Shown: positions 52,601-61,108, counted from the stretch's first letter. The stretch: 64,000 bases of DNA from an uncultured Collinsella sp. (GCA_900556875.1 USQQ01000008.1:1-64000); one strand, 5' to 3'. The notes: a model not told the origin generated them from the letters alone. Numbers and translations are program-made.

Positions 52601-52704
52601 AGGAGCGAGTGCCTGTCGTCGCACCTGAGGAAGCCGCCTGCAGGAGAGCAGAGAAACGACTCGATATCCTCCTCGAGGTTCTTTTCCTGAGTCTGCACGG
52701 TCAT
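49612..52704 (-). CDS. hsdR: Type I restriction enzyme, R subunit
   Basis: 1030 residues. The N-terminal nuclease domain has LDVNGIPLVGIELKDQ (E-x-K at ~172-174). The SF2 helicase motor has Walker A HSAGSGKSN (~333-341), DEAH (~440-443) and later motifs (FTATPKEQ, TGFDEPLLH). The C-terminal helical region binds the modification complex. Translocates DNA and cleaves it far from the recognition site. It is 2 bp from hsdS and follows the order hsdM-hsdS-hsdR. Base use is similar to the housekeeping genes. Confidence 0.95.
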   Translation of the reverse strand: MTVQTQEKNLEEDIESFLCSPAGGFLRCDDRHSLLYVEDGTYQMVAGGYMEHRDRALDAATLVNFVQTTQPKAWERFERMCNSNSTAKFAKVFNDAVDRLGMVAVLKHGFKHRGIPFRVVFFKPESGLNESAANRYAKNVCRCIRQFHFAETGNQTIDMVLDVNGIPLVGIELKDQFTGQDVENAMRQWREDRDPRRRCLKFNTRMVAFFAVDLENVYMTTKLEGAKTFFLPFNQGSAGAGNDGGAGNPANPDGYATSHLWEVALQKDSLLDIVNKFLHLEVKEETELDARGNEVKRKKERIIFPRYHQLDSVRKVIADVRANGTGKNYLVQHSAGSGKSNSIAWTAYRLASLFVDDTPLFDSVVVVTDRRVLDSQLQETISGFDHVIGSVVTIGRDKTSADLRDAINGGARLIVSTLQKFPVIYEQVESKGKRFAIIVDEAHSSQTGTSALKLKSALADKRDALEEYAEIEAEAEDAAADWEDQLADELASHGRHKNLTFVAFTATPKEQTLEMFGDEWPDGSFHPFHVYSMRQAIEEGFIMDPLANYVSYSEAVELARTVPDNPDVPSSPTLKLLRKYKELHPYALGQKAEIIVETFRNVTHTKIRGKGKMMVVTASRLATVRYYHEIKRYMQKKGYDDIEVLVAFSGAISDPADGPDGPEYTEPAINVGHDGQRVAESQTKAEFHNYGDVLVVAEKYQTGFDEPLLHTLVVDKKLKDVKAVQTLCRVNRIHPDKEDTYILDFVNKPEDIQKAFERFYTETSLSEQINTDLLYQVQTDIRGYGLYDESDIEAAAEIVFTDGKGKSQSNVQGKLAAVLKPAVARYNELDDDERYQVRRKVRSFCKWYTYITQIVRMFDRDLHKEYVYLSYLRHLLKVEKIPVEAVDDKVEMRFYKLKQEFEGSISLEPGGGVLDPGGAAKTVTPDKKRDPLQVLVDKFNEQWAGNFTEGDRVVIDTLWKRIAENPQVADTIRRDGRQVFESSLLPKVFDEEARRAYVENTDSFTSLFEDSEKYRAMMSAIGQLLVEKFK

Positions 52705-52706
52705 GC

Positions 52707-53924
52707 TTAAACCTCCCTTTTACCAGTAACGACTTCGTAAATGAGCGATTGCTTGTACGCCTTGAGGTCGGCGATGATGGCTTGCTTTGCGGCGATAGCC
52801 GCGTCGATTTGGACGCATTTCTCATCCAAGAAACCAGCAATGCGAAGTTGTTCATCGAGGGACGGAACGGCAAGCGGTATCTCTTTAATCTGCGATGTGT
52901 TAACCCTATCGCGGGTCGTACCGTGTAGGTTGCTTCGGAGATAGTCAAGGACGACATTCGAAGACAGCGCATATTGAACGTACCGATTGACACATACCCC
53001 GCTCTTCAAGCGCAGGCCCACACAATCCGCTTTATTAACAGCAAATTGGACTTCTTTAGGAAGAGAAGCAACCTGGACTTCCTTTGCAACGAAAGTCGCC
53101 ATGATCAAATCGGTTGGCATTACGGTATGGCGGGCGATGGTTTCGTACTTTTCTTGCGACACATAAGACCGCTTCGAGTCATCGAAGCTCATATACCTGA
53201 GATTTTCGAGCCTTACAACCCTAATGCCCTCATCGATATAATCGGCGCTCTTCAAATGGGAGCCAAACGGGCCATCAAATACCCTTGAGCACAAGTGACG
53301 AAGGCGCACCTCTTTTCCACCCGCACGCCGAACGGCCTCGGTAACGAGCCCCTTTTTGTAAACGACATATTCTTGAACGGACCGCTCGGCAGCGGAGACG
53401 GCGCGGTCAATCTCGGCGCACTTCTCGTCCAGGAAGTCCGCGATGTGGCGCTGCTCGTGGAGGGGAGGAACCGGAAGAAGAATCTTCTTCATGTCGTTCC
53501 ATCCGGTTGTCCAAAGATCGGCGACTATCCCATGGCCCCATGAATAAAACTCATCTGACCATTGGGAGCTGTCGAACAAGTAGCCGAAATAGCGCGATTC
53601 GATCTCTCCGCGCGGAACGCAAATAGTGTTGATAAGCGAAACCGATCCGTCCTGAGAAGCAAAACCGCAGGAATTGCGACGATCCGAACGGCTGTTGATA
53701 GCAAAGTCACCCTTGCAGACCAACTTACGATTCGCATGGTCATCGCTCTTTGCGACATGAGACAGCTGAGGCACTACTCCGCCCTTGGTCACAGACAGAG
53801 GAGCGTAATCTTCGTCTGATACCTTTTCGCTTCTCAACGAAAAGAAGCCGCCAAGCCTATCGAAGCCCCATTCCGCGGGCACCTCGCCAAGCCACTCGAC
53901 GCCGCTGTCCTTCATCTCCCGCAT
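52707..53924 (-). CDS. hsdS: Type I restriction-modification specificity subunit
   Basis: 405 residues with two target-recognition domains and two conserved coiled-coil repeats: LHEQRHIADFLDEKCAEIDRAV (first) and LDEQLRIAGFLDEKCVQIDAAI (second). WLGEVPAEWGFDRLG starts TRD1. A single complete copy; no inverted partial hsdS genes were seen nearby, so TRD switching by inversion is not evident. It is 2 bp from hsdR and 3 bp after the restored hsdM stop. Confidence 0.95.
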   Translation of the reverse strand: MREMKDSGVEWLGEVPAEWGFDRLGGFFSLRSEKVSDEDYAPLSVTKGGVVPQLSHVAKSDDHANRKLVCKGDFAINSRSDRRNSCGFASQDGSVSLINTICVPRGEIESRYFGYLFDSSQWSDEFYSWGHGIVADLWTTGWNDMKKILLPVPPLHEQRHIADFLDEKCAEIDRAVSAAERSVQEYVVYKKGLVTEAVRRAGGKEVRLRHLCSRVFDGPFGSHLKSADYIDEGIRVVRLENLRYMSFDDSKRSYVSQEKYETIARHTVMPTDLIMATFVAKEVQVASLPKEVQFAVNKADCVGLRLKSGVCVNRYVQYALSSNVVLDYLRSNLHGTTRDRVNTSQIKEIPLAVPSLDEQLRIAGFLDEKCVQIDAAIAAKQAIIADLKAYKQSLIYEVVTGKREV

Positions 53925-53926
53925 CG

Positions 53927-55722
53927 CTAACGCACCTCTCCGAAGAGGGCCTCGAGGCTCTCCTCGAGCGTCTTTTCGTGCTCTAAGATGCGCTTGGCGA
54001 TCTCATCGGCAGGCTCGAGCTCGGCGTACTTGTAGAACACGCGCGTGAACGGGATGGTGTAGCCCACTTTGGTCTTCTTCTTGTCCACCCAGGCGTACTT
54101 GTTGTACGGGCGCACCTCGCGCTCGATATAGGCATCGATATCCTGCGTGAGCGGGATGTCCTCGGTGTCCTCCTTGGCCTTGTCCGCCTGCATTTTCCGC
54201 GCTTGTTAAGGACGGGACCTCCTTTCTCATCAACGACGGGGCTCTCCACGGCCACACGGTTGAAACCGAACTCGACCGTCTCCATTAGGCGCGCCTCGAC
54301 GGAGACCTCCTGCCCGTTGGAGCCGGTACCCACCCAGGTGGCATCGCGATACTCGGAGTACGCCTGCACGATGAGGTCGCGACAGGGCTTGGTGATGTCG
54401 TTCTTCTTGTCGCCGATGCCCTTGCGGCGCTTCTCGAAGCACCGGGAGGCGTCGATGAGCAGCACGTGATCACGATGCTCCGGCGCCTTTGCCTTGCTGA
54501 AGAGCCACACATAGGTTGCGATGCCGGTGTTGTAGAACGAGTCGCAGGGCAGCTGCACGATGGCGTCGAGCCAGTCGTTCTCCAGCACGTAGCGGCGGAT
54601 GCCGTCCTCGCCGCTGCCGGGTTTGCCTTTGTAGAGCGGGCTGGCGTCTTGGATGATTGCCATCACACCATCGTCCTTGAGCTTCGACAGCCCGTTGAGC
54701 ACGAAGAGCATCTGGCCGTCGCCCTTGGCTGGGAGTTTCTCAACCGGGAAGCGCCCGCCGCCGGCGGTCTTGAGCTCCTTCTCCACCGCAGCGGCCTGTG
54801 GGTTCCACGGGTCTCCGAACGGAGGGTTGGAGATGCAGTAGTCGAACTTGAAGCCCTCGAACTTGTCGGCGGACAGGGTATCACCAAAGCGCATGTTAGC
54901 GTCGTCCTCACCGCGAATGAGCGCGCTCGCCTTCGCGATGCCGAAGGTAAACGGGTTGAATTCCTGGCCGTAGCAGGTCACATGAGCATCGGCGTCGAGC
55001 TGGCGTAGGCGTTCCTCGGTGCAACCGAGCATCTGCGAGGTGCCCATGGTCTGATCGTAGACCGTCTTGGTGATGCAATCGCCTTCGAAGACGTGCGAGT
55101 CCGCCTGGATGAGCAGGTCGGTCATAAGGTACACGATATCGCGGCTCGTAAAGTGGGCGCCAGCATCCTCGTCGTAAGACTCAGAGAAGCGCTGGATGAG
55201 ATTTTCGAAGATATAGCCCATATCCACCGCACGGATCTTATCGGGAGACATATCGGCCTGCGGCTTGCAGAAGTCGCAGATGATCTGGTAGAGCAGCGGG
55301 GCATCCGGGTCGGAGAGGCGTTCGATCTGGTCGGCGAACTTCATGCGCGCCAGGATGTCCTGCACGTTGTCCGAGAACCCGTTGATGTAGTCCTTGAAGT
55401 TATCCTCGATGTTCTCCGGGTCGGCCTTAAGTGTCTCGAAGGTGAACTTAGAGGTGTTGTAAAAGGGGTATCCAGAGGCTTCGCGCAGAAAGCCGTCCTT
55501 CACGGCAAGTGTCTTGTATTTCTCGGCAGCGGCGAGAACAGCATTGTGTGTGGGAGCGAGGCAATCATGAAAGCGCTTGATGACGGTCATAGGAAGGATA
55601 ACCAGGCCGTACTCATGCGGCTTGTAGGGACCGCGCAGGGTGTCGGCAGCGCTCCAGATAAGGGATGCCTTCTCCTGAATATTAGCGCCAACGGCCTTGA
55701 TGAGATCGTCGCTGTCTGCCAT
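53927..55722 (-). CDS. hsdM: Type I restriction-modification methyltransferase subunit, apparent frameshift near the 3' end
   Basis: The first ~510 residues are one frame: N-terminal helical domain, motif I VYDQTMGTSQML, catalytic NPPF (~299-302). After PVLNKRGK the reading frame changes; the expected C-terminal ~88 residues (MQADKAKEDTEDIPLTQDID through ALFGEVR) are in another frame that ends 3 bp before hsdS. The break is at an A4 run (54193-54196): one extra A restores the frame. A second ATG lies exactly there. It may be a sequencing error, a phase-variable tract, or a real loss; without the C-terminal part the subunit may not assemble well. GGAG is upstream of the ATG. Confidence 0.9.
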
Positions 55723-55724
55723 CG

Positions 55725-55931
55725 TTACTTCTCCTTCTTGGACAGATACTCGATGAGGCTCGTCTTTACGAGAGACGTGAAGCTAACGCCATTGAGAGCA
55801 GCCGCCTCCCTGGCGGCGTCGCGCATGTTCTTGGGAATGCGGACGGTTACTGCCACGTTCTCGCCGTCCACGAGGAAGCTTCTGAGCTCGCTCGGGGTTG
55901 CTTCTCCGTCGATAAGGTCGGCGTACTTCAT
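55725..55931 (-). CDS. Ribbon-helix-helix-type DNA-binding protein
   Basis: 68 residues from MKYADLIDGEATPSELRSF (CGGAGG five bases upstream). VAVTVRIPKNMRDAAREAAALNGVSFTSLVKTSLIEYL has the beta-strand/helix/helix pattern of CopG/Arc repressors. It ends 2 bp before hsdM, so it is likely the autoregulator of the R-M operon or an antitoxin-like protein; no toxin gene is adjacent. Confidence 0.75.
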   Translation of the reverse strand: MKYADLIDGEATPSELRSFLVDGENVAVTVRIPKNMRDAAREAAALNGVSFTSLVKTSLIEYLSKKEK

Positions 55932-56052
55932 GGGAACCTCCGCGATTGCATGATGCAATACAAATGCGCCTTTGATTCTAGCAAAGGACTGAAAACTAAT
56001 AACCGTCTAGCACAGATGGATAGACAAGTAATTAACGCAAATAAGAAGGGAG

Positions 56053-56235
56053 AATAGCATTCTGAACCGTCGTCTCTCCCGCCTGAAGGAGCTCGACGAG
56101 AACTAGTCGGCAACTCAAAAAGACACCGAGCAAGCCGCTAACACACTTATCACGTTCCACAAAGAGATGGGTAAGCATGACGCCAGCTTGGGCGAGGGCG
56201 CTAATGGCATAGAATTGCAGCCAGACTGCCTGAAC
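56053..56235 (+). pseudogene. Possible relic of an unidentified coding sequence
   Basis: In one frame the codons read as NSILNRRLSRLKELDEN, a TAG, then a further ~40 charged residues up to about 56230 (SATQKDTEQAANTLITFHKE, GKHDASLG). The sense composition with a single stop suggests a decayed gene, but the family was not identified. It lies in the 304-bp gap between the RHH gene and the 787-aa gene. Confidence 0.3.
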
Positions 56236-58599
56236 CTATTCATCACTTGTTGCCGGCAAGCTGTTGAGCGGTGCGCTCTCGCCGGCGGCACCAAGGTGCT
56301 TCTGTATCTTCTCGATCCGCTTAAGGGTTGAAGTCAAATACCCAAGACCCTTCTTCAACTGCTTAAGCAACCTGCTATCCCTGCGATCCCCTTTTCCATT
56401 CTCCTTCTCGACATCTTCCTCAACACCAGCGATGCTGCGCTGCACGGCCTCGGCTGCTTTCCGCACCAAAATGGCCCCCTCATGCGGGCAGCAGTCAGTT
56501 GCCACATCAAGAAATGCGAGAAGCCTTGAGCATTCAACGAGCACGAACTGAGCATAGTCCTCCCCCATCGACGCCGCCAGGGCAACGCCGCCAGAACCCA
56601 AAAGGCCAAGCGCAGCGCCGCCGCCCGCAATTAAAGCGGTGCCGCCAGCCATACCCATGCCGCCGGCGGCCAAGGCGCCGCCGCCGGCAGCGGCAAGACT
56701 CGCATTGACAAGCGCAGCTCCGTGGAGGCCGACAAACGAGCCTCCAAAGATACCGACAGCGATATTTGGAGCGACCACCGCGGCAGCTCCTCCAGTGCCC
56801 ACGGCCACCACCGCGGTGATGGCTCCGCCCACCAAAAACTTTGGCAACGCGCCTGAAAGCCCGCGAATGCGCGCCTTACATCGCTTCTCGAGGGAACGTA
56901 TGGCGTCCAAATCAGCCGCGTCTTGTCTCTTGGGAAATTCATCTCTAACCCAAGACCCATTCTCCTTCAAACCTTTGTATTCCTTCTTCTCTTCATCTCC
57001 TAACTGCGAATAGGGGCAAAACTCAACCAGCTCCTGTGCAACCAGCAGGGCGCGCACCTTACCGCCTCGCTGCCGCGAAATAGCCTCAAGGGCTCCGTAT
57101 GCATCTTCCTCGCTCAAAAAGTAGCCGCCTGCATCAATGCCTAGGCCATTCGCGACCGAATCCTGCCACGCGCGGGCCCAGCTCCTCTTTTGCCCTTTGC
57201 GCACTTCGTTCTTCTCGTTCCCGCAGTCGTAGTTGATGGCGGCAAGCTTCAGCGAGAAGGCAATCCTCATCGTTTCTCTATCTAGGCTATAAAAGTGGAA
57301 TCCATCGAAAATATCCTGGCGGCGCCTGGCGCGCTCAGCCCAAGCCTCGGACATTTCCTCCGCCATATAGTCCCAGTCGGCATGGAGTGCAAACGCAAGG
57401 CGTCCAACTCCGACGTAGCTTATACGCAAGAAGAACTTCTGGGCGAAAACGACTTTGTTCCCCTCGCATTCGATACCCGCCCTGACCGCCACCGTCGCCA
57501 GATTCGCCAGAACAAACGAAGTGCTCGAAACCGTGACCATGCGAGTGAGGGCCCTACTGTTATAGGGCATAAAATGCGAAGCCTTGAGTTTGTTCAAGCC
57601 GGAGAGCTTGCTCACTTCACAACGCTCTAGCTCGGCCTTGAGCCTTGAAAGCATGTAGAGACAACGAACGATAACCTCGTTGGCCACGACTGCTGGCACC
57701 TGGCTTAAAGCCTGATCGAGAAGACCGACTTCCGTCCGAAGGTCGAAGCGAATGGGCTTGCCGTCCTCGGTTTTGAACGCCGTTCCGTTAAACAGCTTTG
57801 AGATCCATTGCTGAATGCGAATATCCTCGCCCTTATAGGCAATCTGTATGTCTTGAAAAACAGGCAGGGAGGAGAGCTCCTTTAGCAGGGACAGCACGAC
57901 GCCGGGAACACCCGTCCCCTTACCGGGGTTTGAACTAGACCCCGCCATGTCGCTCACGAGATGCATCGCCCAGAACAGAATGCCAAACGCGATCTTCTCT
58001 GGAACGTTCCTGCCTATAAGAGGGCAGTCGGGATCGAAGGCGGCGGCAGGCAGGTCAAAGGCGACAAACCGGCCGGCCGTATCGGTACCATAGCCTTTGC
58101 ACGTGAACTGCGAGAGAATCGAACACGCAAGGCCAACCAAGCTCGGGTGGTGCGAAAAATCCCGCAGATGATGTTGGAGCCCGCCGCCAAACTCGGCAGT
58201 CAGCTTATCCGCGGCAAGAGGAAACCCTTTCTCTAGAAAGCGAATAGCGTCTTCTAGAGTTGCATCCACCTTTGTCATACCCACAGACTTGGCAATCGTA
58301 AGAACGAATTTGCCAACCTTCTTGTCGCCCCACTCTTTGGCGCCCTCTAGGTTGAAGTCTTTCTGCCAAAGGATGTTCAACGTGCCCGTGAGGAGCCCAC
58401 TAACGGCCGCAAGTTCATAGTCGAGCTTCGTAGCCTTTTCAGCCCGAGGGTCAAAATCAAAGAGGACCTCCTCCCCATCGGGAGCGTCCTTAAAACCAAC
58501 CAGCACGGCGCTACCGTTCAGCGGCACAGATGCAACTTTGGGCAGTTGAGGCATGGTGTAAACTATCTCGCCGCCACTAAAAACAAGTTCGTCTGCCAT
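56236..58599 (-). CDS. Uncharacterised 787-aa protein with a glycine-rich membrane-like region (candidate defence effector)
   Basis: From MADELVFSGG (AGGAGG eight bases upstream). Residues ~1-560 look like a soluble helical region; ~590-690 form a very Gly/Ala-rich hydrophobic region (FLVGGAITAVVAVGTGGAAA, then ALAAGGMGMAGGTALIAGGGAALG), as in glycine-zipper-type membrane segments; the last ~100 residues are charged and helical (KAAEAVQRSIAGVEEDVEKE). No family recognised. The domain plan, sensor-like region plus membrane-active segment, and its place beside a type I R-M system and an exonuclease fit an abortive-infection effector, but this is an inference. Confidence 0.75.
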   Translation of the reverse strand: MADELVFSGGEIVYTMPQLPKVASVPLNGSAVLVGFKDAPDGEEVLFDFDPRAEKATKLDYELAAVSGLLTGTLNILWQKDFNLEGAKEWGDKKVGKFVLTIAKSVGMTKVDATLEDAIRFLEKGFPLAADKLTAEFGGGLQHHLRDFSHHPSLVGLACSILSQFTCKGYGTDTAGRFVAFDLPAAAFDPDCPLIGRNVPEKIAFGILFWAMHLVSDMAGSSSNPGKGTGVPGVVLSLLKELSSLPVFQDIQIAYKGEDIRIQQWISKLFNGTAFKTEDGKPIRFDLRTEVGLLDQALSQVPAVVANEVIVRCLYMLSRLKAELERCEVSKLSGLNKLKASHFMPYNSRALTRMVTVSSTSFVLANLATVAVRAGIECEGNKVVFAQKFFLRISYVGVGRLAFALHADWDYMAEEMSEAWAERARRRQDIFDGFHFYSLDRETMRIAFSLKLAAINYDCGNEKNEVRKGQKRSWARAWQDSVANGLGIDAGGYFLSEEDAYGALEAISRQRGGKVRALLVAQELVEFCPYSQLGDEEKKEYKGLKENGSWVRDEFPKRQDAADLDAIRSLEKRCKARIRGLSGALPKFLVGGAITAVVAVGTGGAAAVVAPNIAVGIFGGSFVGLHGAALVNASLAAAGGGALAAGGMGMAGGTALIAGGGAALGLLGSGGVALAASMGEDYAQFVLVECSRLLAFLDVATDCCPHEGAILVRKAAEAVQRSIAGVEEDVEKENGKGDRRDSRLLKQLKKGLGYLTSTLKRIEKIQKHLGAAGESAPLNSLPATSDE

Positions 58600-58627
58600 A
58601 CCTGCTTCCTCCTGCAAACGCGTAAAA

Positions 58628-58969
58628 CTAGATTGCTCTACGCCGCCAAATCCCTCTCGTAGAACTACTCGATAATCTCGATGATGCAGTTGCCCAGAAC
58701 CTCGTCGGAACTGTTCGCCTCTGGCAGCCTGTACGCCTCATTGTGAACGATAACGCGCACAGCGTCACGGGTCTATGCCTGCCCATCCAGCGAATCATGT
58801 TAGCAAGCCGTTCTTCGACAATGGATGCCATCTCGATGTCCATACTCTTGACCTGCTTGGTCTCGGCGGGCATCAGCGTGTCCTTGAATAGCATCTCAAG
58901 CACAGTCCTCTGATGCTGATTCTGGAATCCTTCCCGCAACCATTCCTTCTGCTTGCGCCCAATGGGCAC
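58628..58969 (-). pseudogene. Decayed ORF of unknown family
   Basis: Starts GTG with GGGAGG upstream, right after the exonuclease stop codon: MPIGRKQKEWLREGFQNQHQ. After ~68 residues the frame turns to Arg/Ser-rich nonsense while a second frame reads RDAVRVIVHNEAYRLPEANS, then DEVLGNCIIEIIE and stop, preceded by a TAG. It therefore has a frameshift and a stop near 58770-58790. Confidence 0.55.
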
Positions 58970-58972
58970 CCG

Positions 58973-59707
58973 CTACCTCCCCTCCGCCTTCAGCTTCAGC
59001 AGCAGGTCGCCCAGCTCGGGGCACTTGCTGGAAAGACGCGTCTGGGCTCGCTCGCCCATCCCCCACCGCTGGCGGATCTCCTGGGCGCGCGGACTCACGT
59101 GATAGTCCCCGTCCATCGCCTGCTTGAGCAACTTGGCGGTCACGCGCGCATCGGCCAGAGCGCTGTGGGCGTGGCCCGTCGACTCTTCAAACTCGATGCC
59201 AAACCACGCCGCCGCGTCGCCCAACGAGACGCGCCCGTGGCTGCCCACGTCCATGATCGAGGTGTAAAACGCCTGCAGGTCGGCCCAGCCCGTAGGAAAT
59301 GCGGAAAGGTCGATATGCTTTGCCTGGCACTCGGTCAAAAGCTGTCGACGATCCGCCCCGCTCCAGCAGACCACCTGGGCGGAGTAGTGACCGATCCAAT
59401 CGCTGAGCCTTTTGATCACCACATAGAGCGGATCGGCCATCGCGGTGTCCACGGCCGATATCCCTGTGAGCTCGCGGACGGGAAACGCAACGCCTTCGGC
59501 ATATTCCGTCTGCACAAACTGCGAGAACTCGCCCATAACGTTGCCGTGATAATCGAGCTTGACGGCGCCGACCTCGATAATCTCGTTGCGCAGTCCACGG
59601 CGCTGGCGCTGCTTTGGCACCGGCACAAACTCAAAGTCCAGCACGATCTGGCGCGCAAAGTTCGTCGTATCGATAGCCGAAATATCCGGCGTCTTTTTGT
59701 CTGGCAC
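58973..59707 (-). CDS. DEDDh-family 3'-5' exonuclease (DnaQ-like)
   Basis: 244 residues. The catalytic acids are in VLDFEFVPVP (~22-26, D-x-E), a later Asp near CWSGADRRQLL, and HSALADARVTAK (His and Asp) near ~190. The fold is the RNase T/DnaQ 3'-5' exonuclease, resembling KapD/ERI-type enzymes with an N-terminal extension of about 20 residues. It could degrade RNA or single-stranded DNA. Upstream of the decayed ORF and the 787-aa gene in the same direction. Confidence 0.82.
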   Translation of the reverse strand: MPDKKTPDISAIDTTNFARQIVLDFEFVPVPKQRQRRGLRNEIIEVGAVKLDYHGNVMGEFSQFVQTEYAEGVAFPVRELTGISAVDTAMADPLYVVIKRLSDWIGHYSAQVVCWSGADRRQLLTECQAKHIDLSAFPTGWADLQAFYTSIMDVGSHGRVSLGDAAAWFGIEFEESTGHAHSALADARVTAKLLKQAMDGDYHVSPRAQEIRQRWGMGERAQTRLSSKCPELGDLLLKLKAEGR

Positions 59708-59965
59708 GGTCAGGGCCTTTCTCCATCAACTGCCGCTCGTTACATAGGCGGCTACATTGCCGTAAGGATAGGAACCCGTGCGGACATGAAATCGCACAGT
59801 GCAGCTTTCCGGCATCCTTGCGTAAAGCCACACTTTGAGAGAATCACGTCACTGTTATTATCGAACATATATTCGTATTTATAGCAGTACTTTGATAGAA
59901 TTGCAGTTGTTGACGGCAGTTCCATGTGCCGGGCAGCGCCCTCCATGCGACGGGAGGTGATGCCC

Positions 59966-60091
59966 ATGACCGATCTGATTGATTTCGTGAAGCTCCTGAC
60001 CGCTTTGGTCTCGCTCCTCACGGCGCTTATCGGACTTACCGAGGCACTCAAGCAGCGTACGAAGCATAAAAAGAGGGGTCGACGCCGCTAA
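59966..60091 (+). CDS. 41-aa toxin-like hydrophobic peptide with basic tail
   Basis: MTDLIDFVKLLTALVSLLTA is followed by a short loop and a highly basic tail (QRTKHKKRGRRR). GGGAGG lies 8 bases before this ATG; a more upstream ATG (59960) is too close to it. A hydrophobic helix plus basic tail is the layout of type I toxins and holin-like peptides. No antisense RNA could be confirmed. The stop is inside a GC-rich hairpin. Confidence 0.55.
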   Translation: MTDLIDFVKLLTALVSLLTALIGLTEALKQRTKHKKRGRRR

Positions 60092-60103
60092 GGCGATGAC
60101 CCC
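60075..60103 (+). terminator. Hairpin at the end of the 41-aa peptide gene
   Basis: GGGGTC..GCC pairs with GGC..GACCCC, overlapping the stop codon, followed by TTAAT. It may end the transcript. Confidence 0.5.
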
Positions 60104-60230
60104 TTAATCCAAGCAACGGCGCTGCCCAGCTCTTCACTACTTGGGCCGCCGTCGACCTTATTTTACCCACGGGCGCCGGGTTTACCAAATGGATTTTCGG
60201 TAAAGGAAGCACGGCACGCCCGCAAAAACA

Positions 60231-60884
60231 CTACGCCCCAAGTGCCGCCATGGGGATCACCGCCACGCCGTCGTCGCGTGTGTAGGCAATGCTCCCCTTT
60301 CCAACCACGACCGCCAAAAACGCCGGCGCGGCATTCTGGGCGGCAGGATTGGAGAGCACTTTCCTCTCCAGCGCTTTGAGATTTCTCGCTCCATCGTCTG
60401 CTTTCGCATCACTCAGCTTGACCTCGATGGCTCCCCAGCGCCCGTCGTGCTCAACGATCAGATCGATCTCAAGGCCCTTCTCATCTCGGAAATAATGGAC
60501 ACTGTTGTCGACACCGCCGTAGGTGGAAAGGAACACGCGCACGTCGCGCAGAACGAGGTTCTCAAAGAGCATCCCCAGCGTTTGCATATCGCCAAGCAGC
60601 CGCTCAGGGGTAGCCCCCAGCAACGCCGCCGCAAGTGACGGGTCGCAGAAGTAGCGCTTGGGGCGCACGCGAACGCGGGCCTTCGAGCGCATAGGCGGCC
60701 CCCATCCGCACAGGTCCTCGGTCAGCTTGAGCCTGTTGAAGAGGTCCAAGTACGCAGCGATGGTCCTCTCGTCGGGGCCCGCCTCACCGTACGAGGCGTC
60801 CTTTATGAGCGTCTTGTACGTGACGGCCTGGCTCTCGTTCATGGCAAGAGCTCGCAAAAGGCCGTGTGCAAGCTCGGGCGATCA
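60231..60884 (-). pseudogene. AAA-DUF4143 protein, 5'-truncated (C-terminal half only)
   Basis: The readable frame begins SPELAHGLLRALAMNESQ after an in-frame TGA at about 60884 and runs to 60231 (~217 codons). It has the DUF4143 C-terminal part: GATPERLLGDMQTLGMLFENLVLRD and GLEIDLIVEHDGRWGAIEVKLS (PD-(D/E)xK-like). The AAA domain with the Walker motifs is missing. The promoter repeat array of the gene is still present upstream (60897-60998), so the 5' half was deleted and the array kept. Confidence 0.8.
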
Positions 60885-60896
60885 TGCGATATTCGA

Positions 60897-60998
60897 AATT
60901 ACGCCATTCTCAATGCTGTTTTTACGCTACTTTCAATGTAGTTTTTACGCCATGACAGATGCAGTTTTTACGCTATTTTCATTGAAGGTTTTACGCTT
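60897..60998 (-). repeat. Five direct repeats at exact 23-bp period upstream of the truncated AAA-DUF4143 gene
   Basis: TTACGC is found at 60899, 60922, 60945, 60968 and 60991, a constant 23 bp. On the coding strand the unit reads RGCGTAAAAAC, then CATTGAAA. Conservation is best in GCGTAAAA and CATTGA. The sequence differs from the 33-bp array at 44541. The rest of the gap 60885-61177 holds only the hairpin at 61081. Confidence 0.85.
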
Positions 60999-61080
60999 GG
61001 CATCCTTAGCGCAACGCTCGCTCAACCCCTGACCACCGGATTGCCCGAATTCCGAGACGCAATTTCCGCTCCAAGCAAAG

Positions 61081-61108
61081 GGCCCCGGCTCGCGATGGAG
61101 CCGGGGCC
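61081..61108. terminator. Strong hairpin downstream of the molybdopterin dehydrogenase
   Basis: GGCCCCGGCTC pairs perfectly with GAGCCGGGGCC over a 6-base loop, followed on the minus strand by CTTTG. Likely terminator for the gene at 61178. Confidence 0.7.

Noticed and set aside
52707..53924. Possible hsdS inversion system
   Set aside because: Only one complete hsdS and no partial inverted copies or recombinase next to it.
60897..60998. Regular 23-bp repeats as a possible plasmid-type iteron origin
   Set aside because: No replication initiator gene nearby; the array sits at the promoter position of an AAA-DUF4143 remnant.
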